Below, one piece after another: positions 17,405 to 26,551 of a DNA stretch of 62,773 bases. The translations under genes and the position numbers were made by a program. Position 1 is the stretch's first letter. The number at the start of each line of letters is the position of its first letter. A model generated the notes under the pieces. It saw only the letters and a list, made by a program, of their open reading frames with translations, was not told the origin of the DNA and ran no database searches. The stretch covers positions 1 through 62,773 of the forward strand of contig JAZNTV010000049.1 in NCBI GenBank assembly GCA_045591985.1, read 5' to 3'. The stretch comes from SIG588 sp045591985. Its GTDB lineage: Bacteria > Bacillota > Clostridia > Oscillospirales > Acutalibacteraceae.

Positions 17405-18209
17405 GATCATTGCCACCGATCTGGATGGTACATTGTTTAACAGTCGCGCAGATCTCAGCGAAGAAAACATAGCCGCCATCCGCGTGTTAAAAGAAAAAGG
17501 CGTGGAAGTTGTCCCCTCCTCGGGACGTACACTCCATGAAATGCCGCCCGTCATTCGCGACAACCCGCTTTTCCGCTATATCATCCATTCGGACGGCGCC
17601 TCGATCTACGACCGCGAAAAAGACGTGTTCCACGGCGTATATATGGATCGTGCACTGCACAACGAGTTGATGGATATTCTTACGGAATACGAGGTGCACT
17701 ACGCCATCCGCGTGTACGGCAAGTCCTACCGCGACACCCGCTCGAGCGAAGAGGTGCTCGACTATTTCCGCTACACCGAACCGTATAAGCGGTTTCTGCG
17801 GTATTTCATCGAACCGCTTCACGACTTTGAAGGCTTTTGCCGCCGTCAGGAGGCGGTGGAAATGACCTGCGTGAACTTCCATCGCCCCGAAGAACAGGCC
17901 GCGTTTCGCCGTCGTATCGACGCCCATCCGCTGCTGGATTGCACCTCGTCGGACGTGGCGAATATCGAGGTATACCATAAGGAGGCCGGCAAAGGCAAGG
18001 GGCTCTGGCGACTGGCCGACCTGTTGGGGATCGACCGCGCCGACACGATCGCCGTTGGCGATTCGCACAATGACCTTTCCAATATCCGAGCGGCCGGTCT
18101 CGGCCTTGCGATGGGCAATGCGTGGGACGATGTAAAAGCGGCGGCAGACGAGGTCATCTGTACCAACGACGAACACGCGATGAAATATATCTTGGAACAC
18201 TACATTTAA
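17391..18209 (+). CDS. Cof-type HAD phosphatase, paralogue
   Basis: 272 residues, same architecture as its upstream neighbour: motif I ATDLDGTLF, SSGRTL, YHKEAGKGKGLW and VGDSHNDLSNI. The cap domain differs in the middle third, so the two may act on different substrates. It starts 14 bp before the end of the first gene with AAAGGAGCC as ribosome site. A terminator follows. Confidence 0.85.
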   Translation: MPKYKIIATDLDGTLFNSRADLSEENIAAIRVLKEKGVEVVPSSGRTLHEMPPVIRDNPLFRYIIHSDGASIYDREKDVFHGVYMDRALHNELMDILTEYEVHYAIRVYGKSYRDTRSSEEVLDYFRYTEPYKRFLRYFIEPLHDFEGFCRRQEAVEMTCVNFHRPEEQAAFRRRIDAHPLLDCTSSDVANIEVYHKEAGKGKGLWRLADLLGIDRADTIAVGDSHNDLSNIRAAGLGLAMGNAWDDVKAAADEVICTNDEHAMKYILEHYI

Positions 18210-18216
18210 ACACAAA

Positions 18217-18250
18217 AACGCACCGAGCGTTGCCCGGTGCGTTTCCTTTT
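18217..18250 (+). terminator. Terminator between the HAD pair and ruvX
   Basis: AACGCACCG, nine-base loop, CGGTGCGTT followed by TCC and six T; lies between convergent genes. Confidence 0.85.
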
Positions 18251-18251
18251 T

Positions 18252-18665
18252 TCACTTTCGTCGGCTGTCAATAAAATCCTGCAGGATAATGACCGCCGAA
18301 ACGGTGTCCACCACCGCTTTGCGCTTTTTGCCGCGGGTGTTGGTCTCGTTCAAAAAACCGATCGCCGACACGGTGGTCAACCGTTCATCCCACAACGTAT
18401 ATGTCAGCCCCGTTTTTTCGGCCAGCGCGGCGGCAAAGTCTTCCGCGCGGCGCGCGCTTTCGCCACGGGTGCCGTCCATATTGCGGGGATGCCCCACCAC
18501 CAGGTGGGCAGCGCCGTGTTCCGCCGCCAAGGCCGCTACTTTGTCCAGCAGACGGTCACGGTTGTGTTCGGTCACCGTGCCGATAGGAGACGCCAACACT
18601 TCCCGCTCGTCACAGATGGCCACGCCCGTGCGCTGCAACCCCAGATCTACTGCTAAAATACGCAT
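18252..18665 (-). CDS. ruvX: Putative Holliday junction resolvase / pre-16S rRNA nuclease
   Basis: A 137-residue YqgF-fold RNase H-like protein: ILAVDLGLQRTGVAICD with the first catalytic Asp, VVGHPRNMDGTRGESAR, and the C-terminal WDERLTTVSA with a second acidic site. The family is implicated in 16S rRNA 5'-end maturation and possibly Holliday junction cleavage. It follows the LCP gene by 4 bp on the minus strand, so they share a transcript. Confidence 0.9.
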   Translation of the reverse strand: MRILAVDLGLQRTGVAICDEREVLASPIGTVTEHNRDRLLDKVAALAAEHGAAHLVVGHPRNMDGTRGESARRAEDFAAALAEKTGLTYTLWDERLTTVSAIGFLNETNTRGKKRKAVVDTVSAVIILQDFIDSRRK

Positions 18666-18669
18666 ACCG

Positions 18670-19740
18670 TCACTTCGCCCACGGGGTCTTGTCCACCCCG
18701 TTTTCCTTAATATAATCGGCAGGCATTATGTCGTCATACACAAAAGCATGCAACACTTTCGTGGCGTAATCCAGGTTATAATACACCGTGGAACTGCCCG
18801 TCTTTTCGCGGTAATCCGCGTTGATGATATACTCCTTTTGGGGAATGCGCGTCTGTTCAAACTGAGTATCCCCGAGCACCGCTCCCGCCATGCCGATAAT
18901 ATCGGAATAGGAAAGGGACGTGCGCACATACGGGAGCAACGCCTCTACCAAAGCCGGGAATTTCGAAGCGCCCATGCTCATGATACGATCGAACATGGCT
19001 TCCATCACCACACGCTGGCGGTCGGTACGACCGAAGTCGTTGCTGACACCCTCGGCGGTCGAGACCGAGCGCAACCGCGCCCAGCACACCGCCTGTACGC
19101 CGGTCAGATTTTGCAAACCTGCTTGGCGGATCTGATCCTTTTCGGTACCAAAGTTGGTCTCTTTCTTTATGATCAACTTATTGGCCGCCACACGCTCCGC
19201 TTCGGTGATCTCCACCTCTACACCGCCGATGGCGTCCACAATATCGATCATACCCGCAAAGTTCACCGTTGCATAGTGGCGGATATTCAGATCGAACGAT
19301 TCGTTCAAGGTCTTCAGCGCAAGTTCCGGCCCGCCTTTGGCATAGGCCGAATTGATCTTGCGATACCCGTGATCCCCCATGTATACCAACGTATCGCGCA
19401 TGACCGACGTGATCTTCACCTTGTTATGGATCTCATCCAGACTCACGATCATGATAGAGTCGGTATTGCCCGTATAGCCTTCGGGATTGCGAGAGTCCAC
19501 GCCGAACAACGCAATGTTTGTCACCTTTTTACTCAAGGTAATGTTGGTAATACCCAACTGTTCGTTGGTCATATGCTGAATCGTGGAATCGTAATCGTAA
19601 TCATACTTCCAAAGGACGTAGCCTATCGCCCCCAACACCACACCGAGCACGGCGAGTACCGCAATCATAGTGATCACAATGCCCTTATAACTCCGCCGCG
19701 GTTTTTTCACAACCGTTTCGGACGCTGCGTGTTTTGCCAT
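18670..19740 (-). CDS. LytR-CpsA-Psr (LCP) family cell-wall ligase
   Basis: 356 residues. A short basic cytoplasmic tail (KKPRRSYKG), one membrane helix (IVITMIAVLAVLGVVLGAIG) and the extracellular LCP domain (NIALFGVDSRNPE; DSIMIVSLD; VMRDTLVYM; INSAYAKGGPELALKTLN; DAIGGVEVEI; WARLRSVS). LCP enzymes transfer teichoic acid or capsule polymers from a lipid carrier to peptidoglycan. The polymer here is not known. First gene of a two-gene unit with ruvX. Confidence 0.9.
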   Translation of the reverse strand: MAKHAASETVVKKPRRSYKGIVITMIAVLAVLGVVLGAIGYVLWKYDYDYDSTIQHMTNEQLGITNITLSKKVTNIALFGVDSRNPEGYTGNTDSIMIVSLDEIHNKVKITSVMRDTLVYMGDHGYRKINSAYAKGGPELALKTLNESFDLNIRHYATVNFAGMIDIVDAIGGVEVEITEAERVAANKLIIKKETNFGTEKDQIRQAGLQNLTGVQAVCWARLRSVSTAEGVSNDFGRTDRQRVVMEAMFDRIMSMGASKFPALVEALLPYVRTSLSYSDIIGMAGAVLGDTQFEQTRIPQKEYIINADYREKTGSSTVYYNLDYATKVLHAFVYDDIMPADYIKENGVDKTPWAK

Positions 19741-19837
19741 GGTTTCATATCCTTTCTGCCAATTTCTTCGAATTTACCTTAAGATGAGTGAAAATCCGCC
19801 TTTCAAAAACGGCGTTCGCGTTTCACTGCTCACCCTA

Positions 19838-19866
19838 ACTATAGCAACCTGTTATGGAAAAGTCAA
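19838..19866 (-). promoter_or_regulatory. Promoter of the LCP-ruvX unit
   Basis: Minus strand TTGACT (19861-19866), 17-bp spacer, TATAGT (19838-19843), about 100 bp before the LCP start. Confidence 0.8.
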
Positions 19867-19886
19867 GAAACAAAATTGTAACTTTT

Positions 19887-22800
19887 TTACACCGCTACCA
19901 CGCATTGCAAAGCAAACGAATACAGCAAACAGTCCCCCACCGTCTCACCCAGGCCGTTTTCGAGCGCCTCTTTATAAAGTGCCAGCTGCGGACGATAGCG
20001 CGCGGCCAGTTCTTCGGGTGAATCTACGCGATCGGTCTTATAGTCCACAATGACCCACCGTCCGTCTTCATAAAACAGGCAGTCGGCAATGCCTTGTACC
20101 AACACCGTTTCCCCTTGCGCGATCTCATCGGGCAGAGGCGCACAAAGACTTGCGGGGCGTTCGACCGTGAAGGCGTATTCGCGAAGCACCCGCGCCGCAC
20201 CGTCGATACGCCGATAGAGGTCGCTTTGGAAGAAGCCGCGCAATCGCGGTCGGGAAAGCGAGGCGCCTTGCCTTGCGGTAAGGAATCCCTCCCGCACCAG
20301 GCGGGCGATCTCGCGTTCCGTGTCGGCGGCCGCAGCGGTATAATCGGCGAACTGCATAAACTGATGCATTGCCGTACCGCGTTCGGCGGGCGACAGCGAT
20401 GTATCGCTGAAGAAGGCGGGACGCGAAACCGCCACAAACCGTTCGTGCATCGCGCGATGTGCCAAAGCGGAAGCCGCCAATTTCACCGGCACACTGCTCA
20501 ACGCTTTATACGGATATACATACGCTGTGCGGTCGCGAAGTTGGGCCAAATAGTGCTCGTCCGGCGGCAGATCGACTGTTTCGACCGCTGCGGGCTCTTC
20601 CTCCGCCGCAGGCGCGCGTACCAAAGACAGTTGCAAACGTGCATTGCAGGAAAGCGGCGTGAGGTGAGCCGCCAAAGCAGGCGGCCACTGCGCCGCCGCA
20701 TCGGGGTGGCGAAGCAACACGGGGAGTATCCAATCGGCATATCCGCCCGCTTCAGCCACCGCCTGAAACGGCATAGCCGTGTCGGTCGGTGACAAGGTAA
20801 ACGCCTTCATCATTGCATCGTAATGATCCACCGTCGCCACCATACACAGTCGTTCTTTCGCGCGGGTAAGTGCCACATACAGCACCCGCAGTTCCTCGGC
20901 GCGGGCATCCCGCCGCATACGCAACGCGAGTGCATTTTTTTGCACCGTTTTGCAGGATTCGAGTCCTTTCGGATCGCGCCAATCCATACCCACACCCAGG
21001 GTACGGTGTAATAAAAGCGGATCGGACAGCGCACGGTCGTTGAACCCGCGCCCCATTCCCGCCATAAATACTACGGGAAATTCCAGGCCTTTCGATGCGT
21101 GCACGCTCATTACGCGCACCGCGTTTTCACCGCCCACCACCGTCGCCGGGGCCTGTCCGTCTTGTTTACGGTCGCGTTCGGCAAACCGCACAAAGGCCGA
21201 CAATCCGCGAAAACCGCGACTTTCAAACCCGCGGGCGATATCCAGCAACTTTTGCAGGTTAGCTACCCGCTGTTCCCCGTGCGGGCGAGCTCCCATCACG
21301 GCAGTAAGACTCAACTCTTCATACAACTGTTGCAACAAGCGGTCGGCCGGTACCGCTGCCGCCAACGTGCGAAAACGTTCGGTCTCTTTCAAAAAAACCG
21401 CCAAGCGGTTGCCGAGTGCATCTTCCTCACGCGCGCGGCGTCGTACCGCCGTATACAGCGGTACACGACGATGATGATGACGAATGTCCGCAAGGTCATC
21501 GGGCGTGAAGGCAAACAGCGCCGACATCATTACCGCCAACATCGATACGTCCTGTAACGGGTTATCCAAAAAGCGCAACAGCGACATCACAAGCGCGATC
21601 TCTTGCGCCTCGTAAAATCCGCCGCCTGCATCGGTCACTGCCGGCACGCCCACGCGATTCAATTCGGCGGCGTAAGCAGCGGCATGATCCTTCTTACTGC
21701 GCAACAACACACACACGTCGCGATAACACAAAGGACGTTCACCGTCCCCCTCGCGCACCGTCATTCCCTCCGCCATCATCTCAAAAAGGCGGGCCGCGAT
21801 CACACGCGCTTCGGCCGCATCGTCGCTGTCGTCGGCGGCGCGTTTTTCCTTTTCCACCAAGATCAATTCGGCGGCATCGTCTTCATGCGGTGCATAGGCG
21901 GCCGCCGCAGTCAATTCCTCGCCGCCGCGATAATTCACACCGCCGGTCTCTTCCGTCATCAATTGCGAAAACAGGAAATTCACCGTTTCGGTCACACTGC
22001 TTCGGCTGCGGAAATTGTGTCCCAATCGAATAAGCGCGGGATAGGTCTCGCCATCGAACGGCGCATAACGGTTTTGCCGCGCCATAAACAGCGACGGCGT
22101 CGCATTGCGGAAGGAATAGATGCTCTGTTTCACATCTCCTACAAAAAAGAGGTTCGACTCTGCGCGCGACACCGCAGTAAACAGACATTCCTGCGTGGGG
22201 TTGGTATCTTGATATTCGTCCACCATAATGTGGACAAAACGACGATTCACTTCGGCGGCAATGGCCGAAGGCACCATATTGCCGTCGGCATCCTCTTCGG
22301 TCAAAAGGCGCAACGCCAGATGTTCCAAATCGTTAAAATCGAGCAACCCCGCACGGGTCTTTTTTTCAGTATATCGCGCTTCAAATTGCGCCGTCAAGGT
22401 CATCAGCATTTCCACAGCCGGCGCCAGCGCCGCCGTACGTGCAACAGCCGAAGTCTCATCTTCCACCATCAGCGCCGCCAGCGCGCCCACTCGTGTTTTC
22501 AAGCGGGTACGCTCGTTTTTGATATACTCTTTCAACTCCTCGTCGGTACAACCGCGCACGCTGCTCAGCGTGCCGAACCGCACCTCTGACAACCGCACCA
22601 ACTGCTCATCCCATGTCATGTTGATAAGAGCGGCGGCGGTTTCGCGCAACCCTTCGGCATCGGCACGCAAACAAACGGCATACCGCATCAACGTGTCGTT
22701 GCTTTCCGCCAAAGCGGCCAGATTATCGAGTTTACGGGCGTACCACTTCAATCGCCCTTGAATCTCCTCTTGTATCTCCCGTCCGAAGACCGTTTGAGAA

Positions 22801-23417
22801 AGCGGAACATCGGGACGATAGAGTGCCATCACCGATTCGCGCCAACGGGCGGGTTGGGGATGTGCCTGCATAAAATCGTAGGTCACCAATATCCGTTCGG
22901 CCAACGCTTTGTCGTGCCGATCGCCGCCGAGCAGATCGAGCAATTGCGAAAATGCAGGAGAATCGGCTGCATACGCCTCCTCCAACACTTCGTCCATCGC
23001 CTCGTTCATCAAGGGGCGAGTCTGACTTTCCTCCCCCACACGAAACAGCGGCGAGATTTCGGGAAAACGGTGGAAGTGCTCACGGATCAAGTTGCCGCAA
23101 AAGCCGTGTACCGTGCTGATATTGGCTTGGGGCAACAACATCAATTGCCGCCGCAAACGGCGGTCGTTCGGGCGGGCAGCCAAACACGCATGCAACGCTT
23201 TGCCGAGGCGCTGTTTCATTTCTGCCGCCGCCGCTTTGGTAAAGGTCACCACCAGCAGTCGATCCACATCCACCGGCGATTCGTCCGCCGTAATAAGGCG
23301 AATGATGCGTTCGATGAGTACCGCCGTTTTGCCCGAACCGGCTGCCGCCGAAACCAACACGGTACCATCCGCTTGCAAACACTGCTTTTGTGCAGGTGTC
23401 CACTCGCGTGTCGCCAT
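19887..23417 (-). CDS. addA: ATP-dependent helicase/nuclease AddA
   Basis: A 1176-residue UvrD-family helicase with a C-terminal RecB-type nuclease. Walker A is SAAAGSGKTAVL near residue 25, Walker B is VDEYQDTN near 400, and later motifs include VMSVHASKGLEFPVVF and LYVALTRAKERL. The nuclease carries GIADC and VIVDYKTDRV near 1125. With AddB it resects double-strand breaks to load RecA. addB normally lies directly upstream but is absent here; the neighbour is the DtxR-like gene. The ATG at 23417 has AGGAGG eight bases upstream; the GTG at 23426 overlaps that site. Confidence 0.93.
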   Translation of the reverse strand: MATREWTPAQKQCLQADGTVLVSAAAGSGKTAVLIERIIRLITADESPVDVDRLLVVTFTKAAAAEMKQRLGKALHACLAARPNDRRLRRQLMLLPQANISTVHGFCGNLIREHFHRFPEISPLFRVGEESQTRPLMNEAMDEVLEEAYAADSPAFSQLLDLLGGDRHDKALAERILVTYDFMQAHPQPARWRESVMALYRPDVPLSQTVFGREIQEEIQGRLKWYARKLDNLAALAESNDTLMRYAVCLRADAEGLRETAAALINMTWDEQLVRLSEVRFGTLSSVRGCTDEELKEYIKNERTRLKTRVGALAALMVEDETSAVARTAALAPAVEMLMTLTAQFEARYTEKKTRAGLLDFNDLEHLALRLLTEEDADGNMVPSAIAAEVNRRFVHIMVDEYQDTNPTQECLFTAVSRAESNLFFVGDVKQSIYSFRNATPSLFMARQNRYAPFDGETYPALIRLGHNFRSRSSVTETVNFLFSQLMTEETGGVNYRGGEELTAAAAYAPHEDDAAELILVEKEKRAADDSDDAAEARVIAARLFEMMAEGMTVREGDGERPLCYRDVCVLLRSKKDHAAAYAAELNRVGVPAVTDAGGGFYEAQEIALVMSLLRFLDNPLQDVSMLAVMMSALFAFTPDDLADIRHHHRRVPLYTAVRRRAREEDALGNRLAVFLKETERFRTLAAAVPADRLLQQLYEELSLTAVMGARPHGEQRVANLQKLLDIARGFESRGFRGLSAFVRFAERDRKQDGQAPATVVGGENAVRVMSVHASKGLEFPVVFMAGMGRGFNDRALSDPLLLHRTLGVGMDWRDPKGLESCKTVQKNALALRMRRDARAEELRVLYVALTRAKERLCMVATVDHYDAMMKAFTLSPTDTAMPFQAVAEAGGYADWILPVLLRHPDAAAQWPPALAAHLTPLSCNARLQLSLVRAPAAEEEPAAVETVDLPPDEHYLAQLRDRTAYVYPYKALSSVPVKLAASALAHRAMHERFVAVSRPAFFSDTSLSPAERGTAMHQFMQFADYTAAAADTEREIARLVREGFLTARQGASLSRPRLRGFFQSDLYRRIDGAARVLREYAFTVERPASLCAPLPDEIAQGETVLVQGIADCLFYEDGRWVIVDYKTDRVDSPEELAARYRPQLALYKEALENGLGETVGDCLLYSFALQCVVAV

Positions 23418-23440
23418 CCCTTCCACCTCCTATGCATAAA

Positions 23441-23462
23441 ATCGCCCGCAATTGCGGGCGAT
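23441..23462 (-). terminator. Terminator of the DtxR-like gene
   Basis: Perfect inverted repeat ATCGCCCGC-AATT-GCGGGCGAT followed on the minus strand by TTTAT. It separates the repressor gene from addA. The T-run is short, so read-through is likely. Confidence 0.7.
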
Positions 23463-23466
23463 CGGA

Positions 23467-23832
23467 TCAGATCTGCTCAACGTACCGCTTAATAGCGGCA
23501 AAGGATTGATCACTCAGGTTGTGTTCGATCTTGCAAGCATCTTCTGCCGCCGTCTCTTCATCCACACCAAGGCGCACCAACAGTGCCGTAAGCAACGTGT
23601 GACGCTCATACATTTTTTCGGCCACTTCGCGCCCCGCTTCGGTCAACGAGATAAATCCGTCGCGATCCACCGTGATAAACCCGCCTTGGCGCAACAACCC
23701 CATCGCGCGGCTGATGCTGGGTTTGGAATACCCCATATACTCACACACGTCTACTGCACGCACCGCGTCGCGCTTGCGGGAGAGAACAAAAATGCTTTCG
23801 AGATACATTTGTCCCGATTCTTGCAAACTCAT
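23467..23832 (-). CDS. DtxR/MntR-family metal-dependent repressor
   Basis: 121 residues. N-terminal winged helix with the recognition helix in YMGYSKPSISRAMGLLRQGG, then the dimerisation and metal-binding domain (ERHTLLTALLVRLGV; EDACKIEHNLSD with Cys, Glu and His ligands). The SH3-like third domain of DtxR is missing, as in MntR. Divergent position next to feoAB and the palindromes there point to iron; manganese cannot be excluded from sequence. Its own promoter is at 23865-23893. Confidence 0.88.
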   Translation of the reverse strand: MSLQESGQMYLESIFVLSRKRDAVRAVDVCEYMGYSKPSISRAMGLLRQGGFITVDRDGFISLTEAGREVAEKMYERHTLLTALLVRLGVDEETAAEDACKIEHNLSDQSFAAIKRYVEQI

Positions 23833-23864
23833 TTCTTCTCCCCCCTAAAATATTATCATTAGAT

Positions 23865-23893
23865 AGTATATCACATCTTTACCCACTTTGCAA
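23865..23893 (-). promoter_or_regulatory. Promoter of the DtxR-like gene
   Basis: Minus strand TTGCAA (23888-23893), 17-bp spacer, TATACT (23865-23870). Confidence 0.7.
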
Positions 23894-23953
23894 GGCATCA
23901 TTTTCCTGTGCTGTCTTTTTTTGGAGATTTTTACGCTTTTTTCAAATTTCCTC

Positions 23954-23982
23954 TTGACACCTTTTGAAAAGCATGCTATAAT
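23954..23982 (+). promoter_or_regulatory. Promoter of the feo operon
   Basis: TTGACA (23954-23959), 17-bp spacer, TATAAT (23977-23982): both hexamers perfect. A strong promoter overlapped downstream by a large palindrome is the expected build of a repressed gene. Confidence 0.9.
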
Positions 23983-23984
23983 AC

Positions 23985-24012
23985 GCAACAGTTAGCAGTT
24001 GCTAACCGTTGC
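23985..24012 (+). promoter_or_regulatory. DtxR-box-like operator 1 at the feo start site
   Basis: 28-bp inverted repeat with 13-base arms around GT (12 of 13 pairs match); the core is GTTAGCAGTTGCTAAC. The half-site GTTAGC/GCTAAC resembles the DtxR/IdeR consensus (GGTTAG-CTAACC). It covers the predicted transcription start (about 23989), so binding would block feoA transcription. Confidence 0.8.
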
Positions 24013-24031
24013 GTGAAAGGTGGGAGCCCGC

Positions 24032-24244
24032 ATGAATCTATCCGATGCCGTCGAAGGAAAGGAATACATCATTCGTGCCATTGAAACGGATGATGAAGAA
24101 ATGGATGCGTTTTTGTTCTCGCTCGGTTGCTACGGCGGGGAACCGATCACGGTGATATCCCACAAAAAAGGCGGTTGCATCGTCTCTATCAAAGATGCCC
24201 GCTACAGCATCGATACCCAACTGGCTTCGGCCATCCTGATCTAA
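24032..24244 (+). CDS. feoA: Ferrous iron transport protein FeoA
   Basis: A 70-residue SH3-like cytoplasmic accessory of the FeoB transporter. The pattern MNLSDAVEGKEYII, then LGCYGGEPITVISHKKGGCIVSIKDARYSID ends with a typical beta-strand (QLASAILI). Length is normal. The ATG at 24032 has AGGTGGG upstream. An 80-bp gap before feoB holds a second operator copy. Confidence 0.88.
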   Translation: MNLSDAVEGKEYIIRAIETDDEEMDAFLFSLGCYGGEPITVISHKKGGCIVSIKDARYSIDTQLASAILI

Positions 24245-24282
24245 AAATGCCGACCTGTGTGTCTGCTTTTTTTACGCTTGTC

Positions 24283-24300
24283 GGTTAGCGTTTGCTAACC
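24283..24300 (+). promoter_or_regulatory. DtxR-box-like operator 2 between feoA and feoB
   Basis: GGTTAGC, centre GTTT, GCTAACC: an 18-bp perfect inverted repeat whose inner 16 bases differ from operator 1 only at the two bases after GTTAGC. It lies 25 bp before the feoB start. A second site inside the operon suggests separate control of feoB or repressor bridging. Confidence 0.75.
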
Positions 24301-24324
24301 CGAGAGATCATCGAGGAGGATACT

Positions 24325-26370
24325 ATGAGAATTGCATTTGCAGGGAACCCGAACAGCGGTAAAACCACCATGTACAACGCGCTGACCGGCCGTAACGAAA
24401 AGGTGGGTAACTGGGCGGGTGTCACGGTTGAAAGAAAGGAAAGCGCCATCAAAAAGGCCTTTTGCAACGGTGCCGACCTGGTGGCTGTGGACCTGCCGGG
24501 TGCCTACTCCATGTCCCCCTTCACCGCGGAAGAAAGTGTTACCAGCGAATATGTGAAAAACGAGAAACCGGATGCGATCGTCAACATCGTGGATGCTACC
24601 AATCTGAGCCGCAGCTTGTTTTTCACTACCCAACTGCTGGAGTTGGGTATTCCCATGGTGGTGGCGCTGAACAAAAGTGACATCAACAAGAAAAAGGAGA
24701 CGGTGATCGATGCCGAGGCACTCGCGGCGGCACTGGGATGCCCCGTGATACAAACCGTATCGACCGACCACAGCCACCAAGACCTTTCCGAGGTGGTGCA
24801 GGCGGCCGTCTCGCAGTTGGGCAAGGAACAAAAAGCCCCCTATATTCAAGGCAAGATCGACCTTACCGACAAGGCCGCCGTGCAGGAAGCAGATCGCCGT
24901 CGTTTTCAATTTGTGAATGCACTCGTGGCAAAAGTCGAGACCCGCAAAGTATTTACAAAGGATACGAACTATCAAGACAAGATCGATGCCGTGTTGACCA
25001 ACAAGTGGCTCGGGATTCCGATCTTTGCCGTTATCATGTTTTTGGTGTTCCAAATCTCGCAAGCATGGCTCGGCCCGTGGATCGCCGAAGGCTATACGTT
25101 CAAAAACGGCACGACCGTTCCCGGCCTGGTCACACTGATCGACCGGTTGGGCGAATGGGTCGGCAGCCTGCTTACCAACGCCAACCCGCTGGTGTCTGCC
25201 CTGTTGGTGGACGGTATCATCGGCGGCGTAGGTGCCGTGGTGGGCTTTTTACCGCTTGTAATGGTGATGTATTTCCTCATCGCGTTGTTGGAAGACTGCG
25301 GCTATATGGCACGGGTATCGGTGGTGTTGGACCCTATCTTCAAAAAGGTCGGTCTTTCGGGCAAATCGGTCATTCCTTTTGTGATCGGTACCGGTTGTGC
25401 CATCCCCGGTGTCATGGCGTGCCGCACCATCCGTAACGAGCGGGAACGCCGCGCCACCGCGATGCTGGCACCCTTTATGCCCTGCGGCGCCAAACTGCCG
25501 GTCATCGGTCTGTTTGCGGGTGCGTTTTTCGGCAATGCTTCCTGGGTGGGCACGCTGATGTATTTTGCGGGTATCGTCATCATTCTCGTCGGTGCGTTGC
25601 TGGTCAACCGCATCACCGGCAACAGTACACGCCGTTCCTTCTTTATCATGGAATTGCCGGAATACAAAGCCCCTTCGTTCGGCCGCGCATTCCGATCCAT
25701 GTGCAGCCGCGGTTGGTCCTATGTTGTCAAAGCCGCAACCATCATTCTGTTGTGCAACACAGCCGTACAGATCATGCAGACCTTCACCTGGTCGTTCACC
25801 GTTGCCGAAACGGCCGATGCCTCCATCTTGGCATCCCTCTCCGCACCGTTTGCCTACCTGTTGGTACCGATCGTGGGTGTGTTGTCGTGGCAACTCGCCG
25901 CCGCCGCCATTACCGGTTTTATCGCCAAAGAGAACGTGGTCGGCACGCTGGCGGTCTGTTTCGTGGGGCTTGAAAATCTCATCGACACCGAAGACCTTGC
26001 GTTGATAGAGGGCGCAGGCACCGACGTGGCCGCCGCCTTCGCCATCACCAAAGCGGCGGCTCTCGCCTATTTGATGTTCAACCTGTTCTCTCCCCCCTGC
26101 TTCGCCGCCATCGGCGCAATGAACGCGGAAATGAAGAGTGCCAAATGGCTGTGGAGCGGTATTGCCCTGCAACTGGGAGTCGGCTTTACCGTAGGGTTCC
26201 TTGTATATCAGATCGGCACACTGATCACTTGCGGCACCTTTGGCGCAGGCTTCCTGCCGGGGTTGGTTGCCGTGCTTGCCATGGTTGCCGTGGTCGTGTT
26301 CTTGTGTATCCGCGCGGGTAAACAGGTAACCGCCGAAACCGCAACCAAAAAAGCAGCCCTCACGAAATAA
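24325..26370 (+). CDS. feoB: Ferrous iron transporter FeoB
   Basis: 681 residues. N-terminal G-protein domain: G1 GNPNSGKTT, G2 region NWAGVTVE, G3 DLPGAY, G4 NKSD. After a helical regulatory stretch come two Gate repeats and about eight membrane segments (GAVVGFLPLVMVMYFLIALL; IPFVIGTGCAIPGVMACR; MLAPFMPCGAKLPVIGLF; GFIAKENVVGTLAVCF). It moves Fe(II) across the cytoplasmic membrane. ATG at 24325 with GAGGAGG; the longer upstream frame would run back through the operator. The Cys-rich companion follows 13 bp later. Confidence 0.95.
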   Translation: MRIAFAGNPNSGKTTMYNALTGRNEKVGNWAGVTVERKESAIKKAFCNGADLVAVDLPGAYSMSPFTAEESVTSEYVKNEKPDAIVNIVDATNLSRSLFFTTQLLELGIPMVVALNKSDINKKKETVIDAEALAAALGCPVIQTVSTDHSHQDLSEVVQAAVSQLGKEQKAPYIQGKIDLTDKAAVQEADRRRFQFVNALVAKVETRKVFTKDTNYQDKIDAVLTNKWLGIPIFAVIMFLVFQISQAWLGPWIAEGYTFKNGTTVPGLVTLIDRLGEWVGSLLTNANPLVSALLVDGIIGGVGAVVGFLPLVMVMYFLIALLEDCGYMARVSVVLDPIFKKVGLSGKSVIPFVIGTGCAIPGVMACRTIRNERERRATAMLAPFMPCGAKLPVIGLFAGAFFGNASWVGTLMYFAGIVIILVGALLVNRITGNSTRRSFFIMELPEYKAPSFGRAFRSMCSRGWSYVVKAATIILLCNTAVQIMQTFTWSFTVAETADASILASLSAPFAYLLVPIVGVLSWQLAAAAITGFIAKENVVGTLAVCFVGLENLIDTEDLALIEGAGTDVAAAFAITKAAALAYLMFNLFSPPCFAAIGAMNAEMKSAKWLWSGIALQLGVGFTVGFLVYQIGTLITCGTFGAGFLPGLVAVLAMVAVVVFLCIRAGKQVTAETATKKAALTK

Positions 26371-26383
26371 GGAGGTCTTCCTC

Positions 26384-26545
26384 ATGGATACCGTTATCGT
26401 ATCGATCGTTATCGTCGTCATCGTCGGCCTTGCCGCACACTATGTATATAAAGCCAAGAAACGCGGTCAAAAATGCATTGGCTGCCCGCACAGCCAATGC
26501 GGCAACTGTTGTTGCCGCGACGGTGAAAACAACAGAGAACGATAA
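26384..26545 (+). CDS. FeoB-associated Cys-rich membrane protein
   Basis: 53 residues. One N-terminal membrane helix (VIVSIVIVVIVGLAAHYVY), a basic stretch KAKKRGQK, then a cysteine cluster CIGCPHSQCGNCCC with five or more Cys that could bind iron. Such small proteins are known directly after feoB in Firmicutes and are thought to be FeoC-like or Fe-handling partners. Ribosome site GGAGG 8 bp upstream of the ATG. The last gene of the feo operon. Confidence 0.85.
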   Translation: MDTVIVSIVIVVIVGLAAHYVYKAKKRGQKCIGCPHSQCGNCCCRDGENNRER

Positions 26546-26551
26546 ACCCTT

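Noticed and set aside
18289..19782. 497-residue plus-strand frame
   Set aside because: Shadow of ruvX and the LCP gene, whose family motifs are on the minus strand.
24020..24031. Earlier FeoA start (GTG)
   Set aside because: Overlaps the AGGTGGG ribosome site; family alignment begins at ATG 24032.
24250..24284. Terminator between feoA and feoB (CCGAC ... GTCGG with T-run)
   Set aside because: Only five base pairs around a loop of about 25; too weak to claim.
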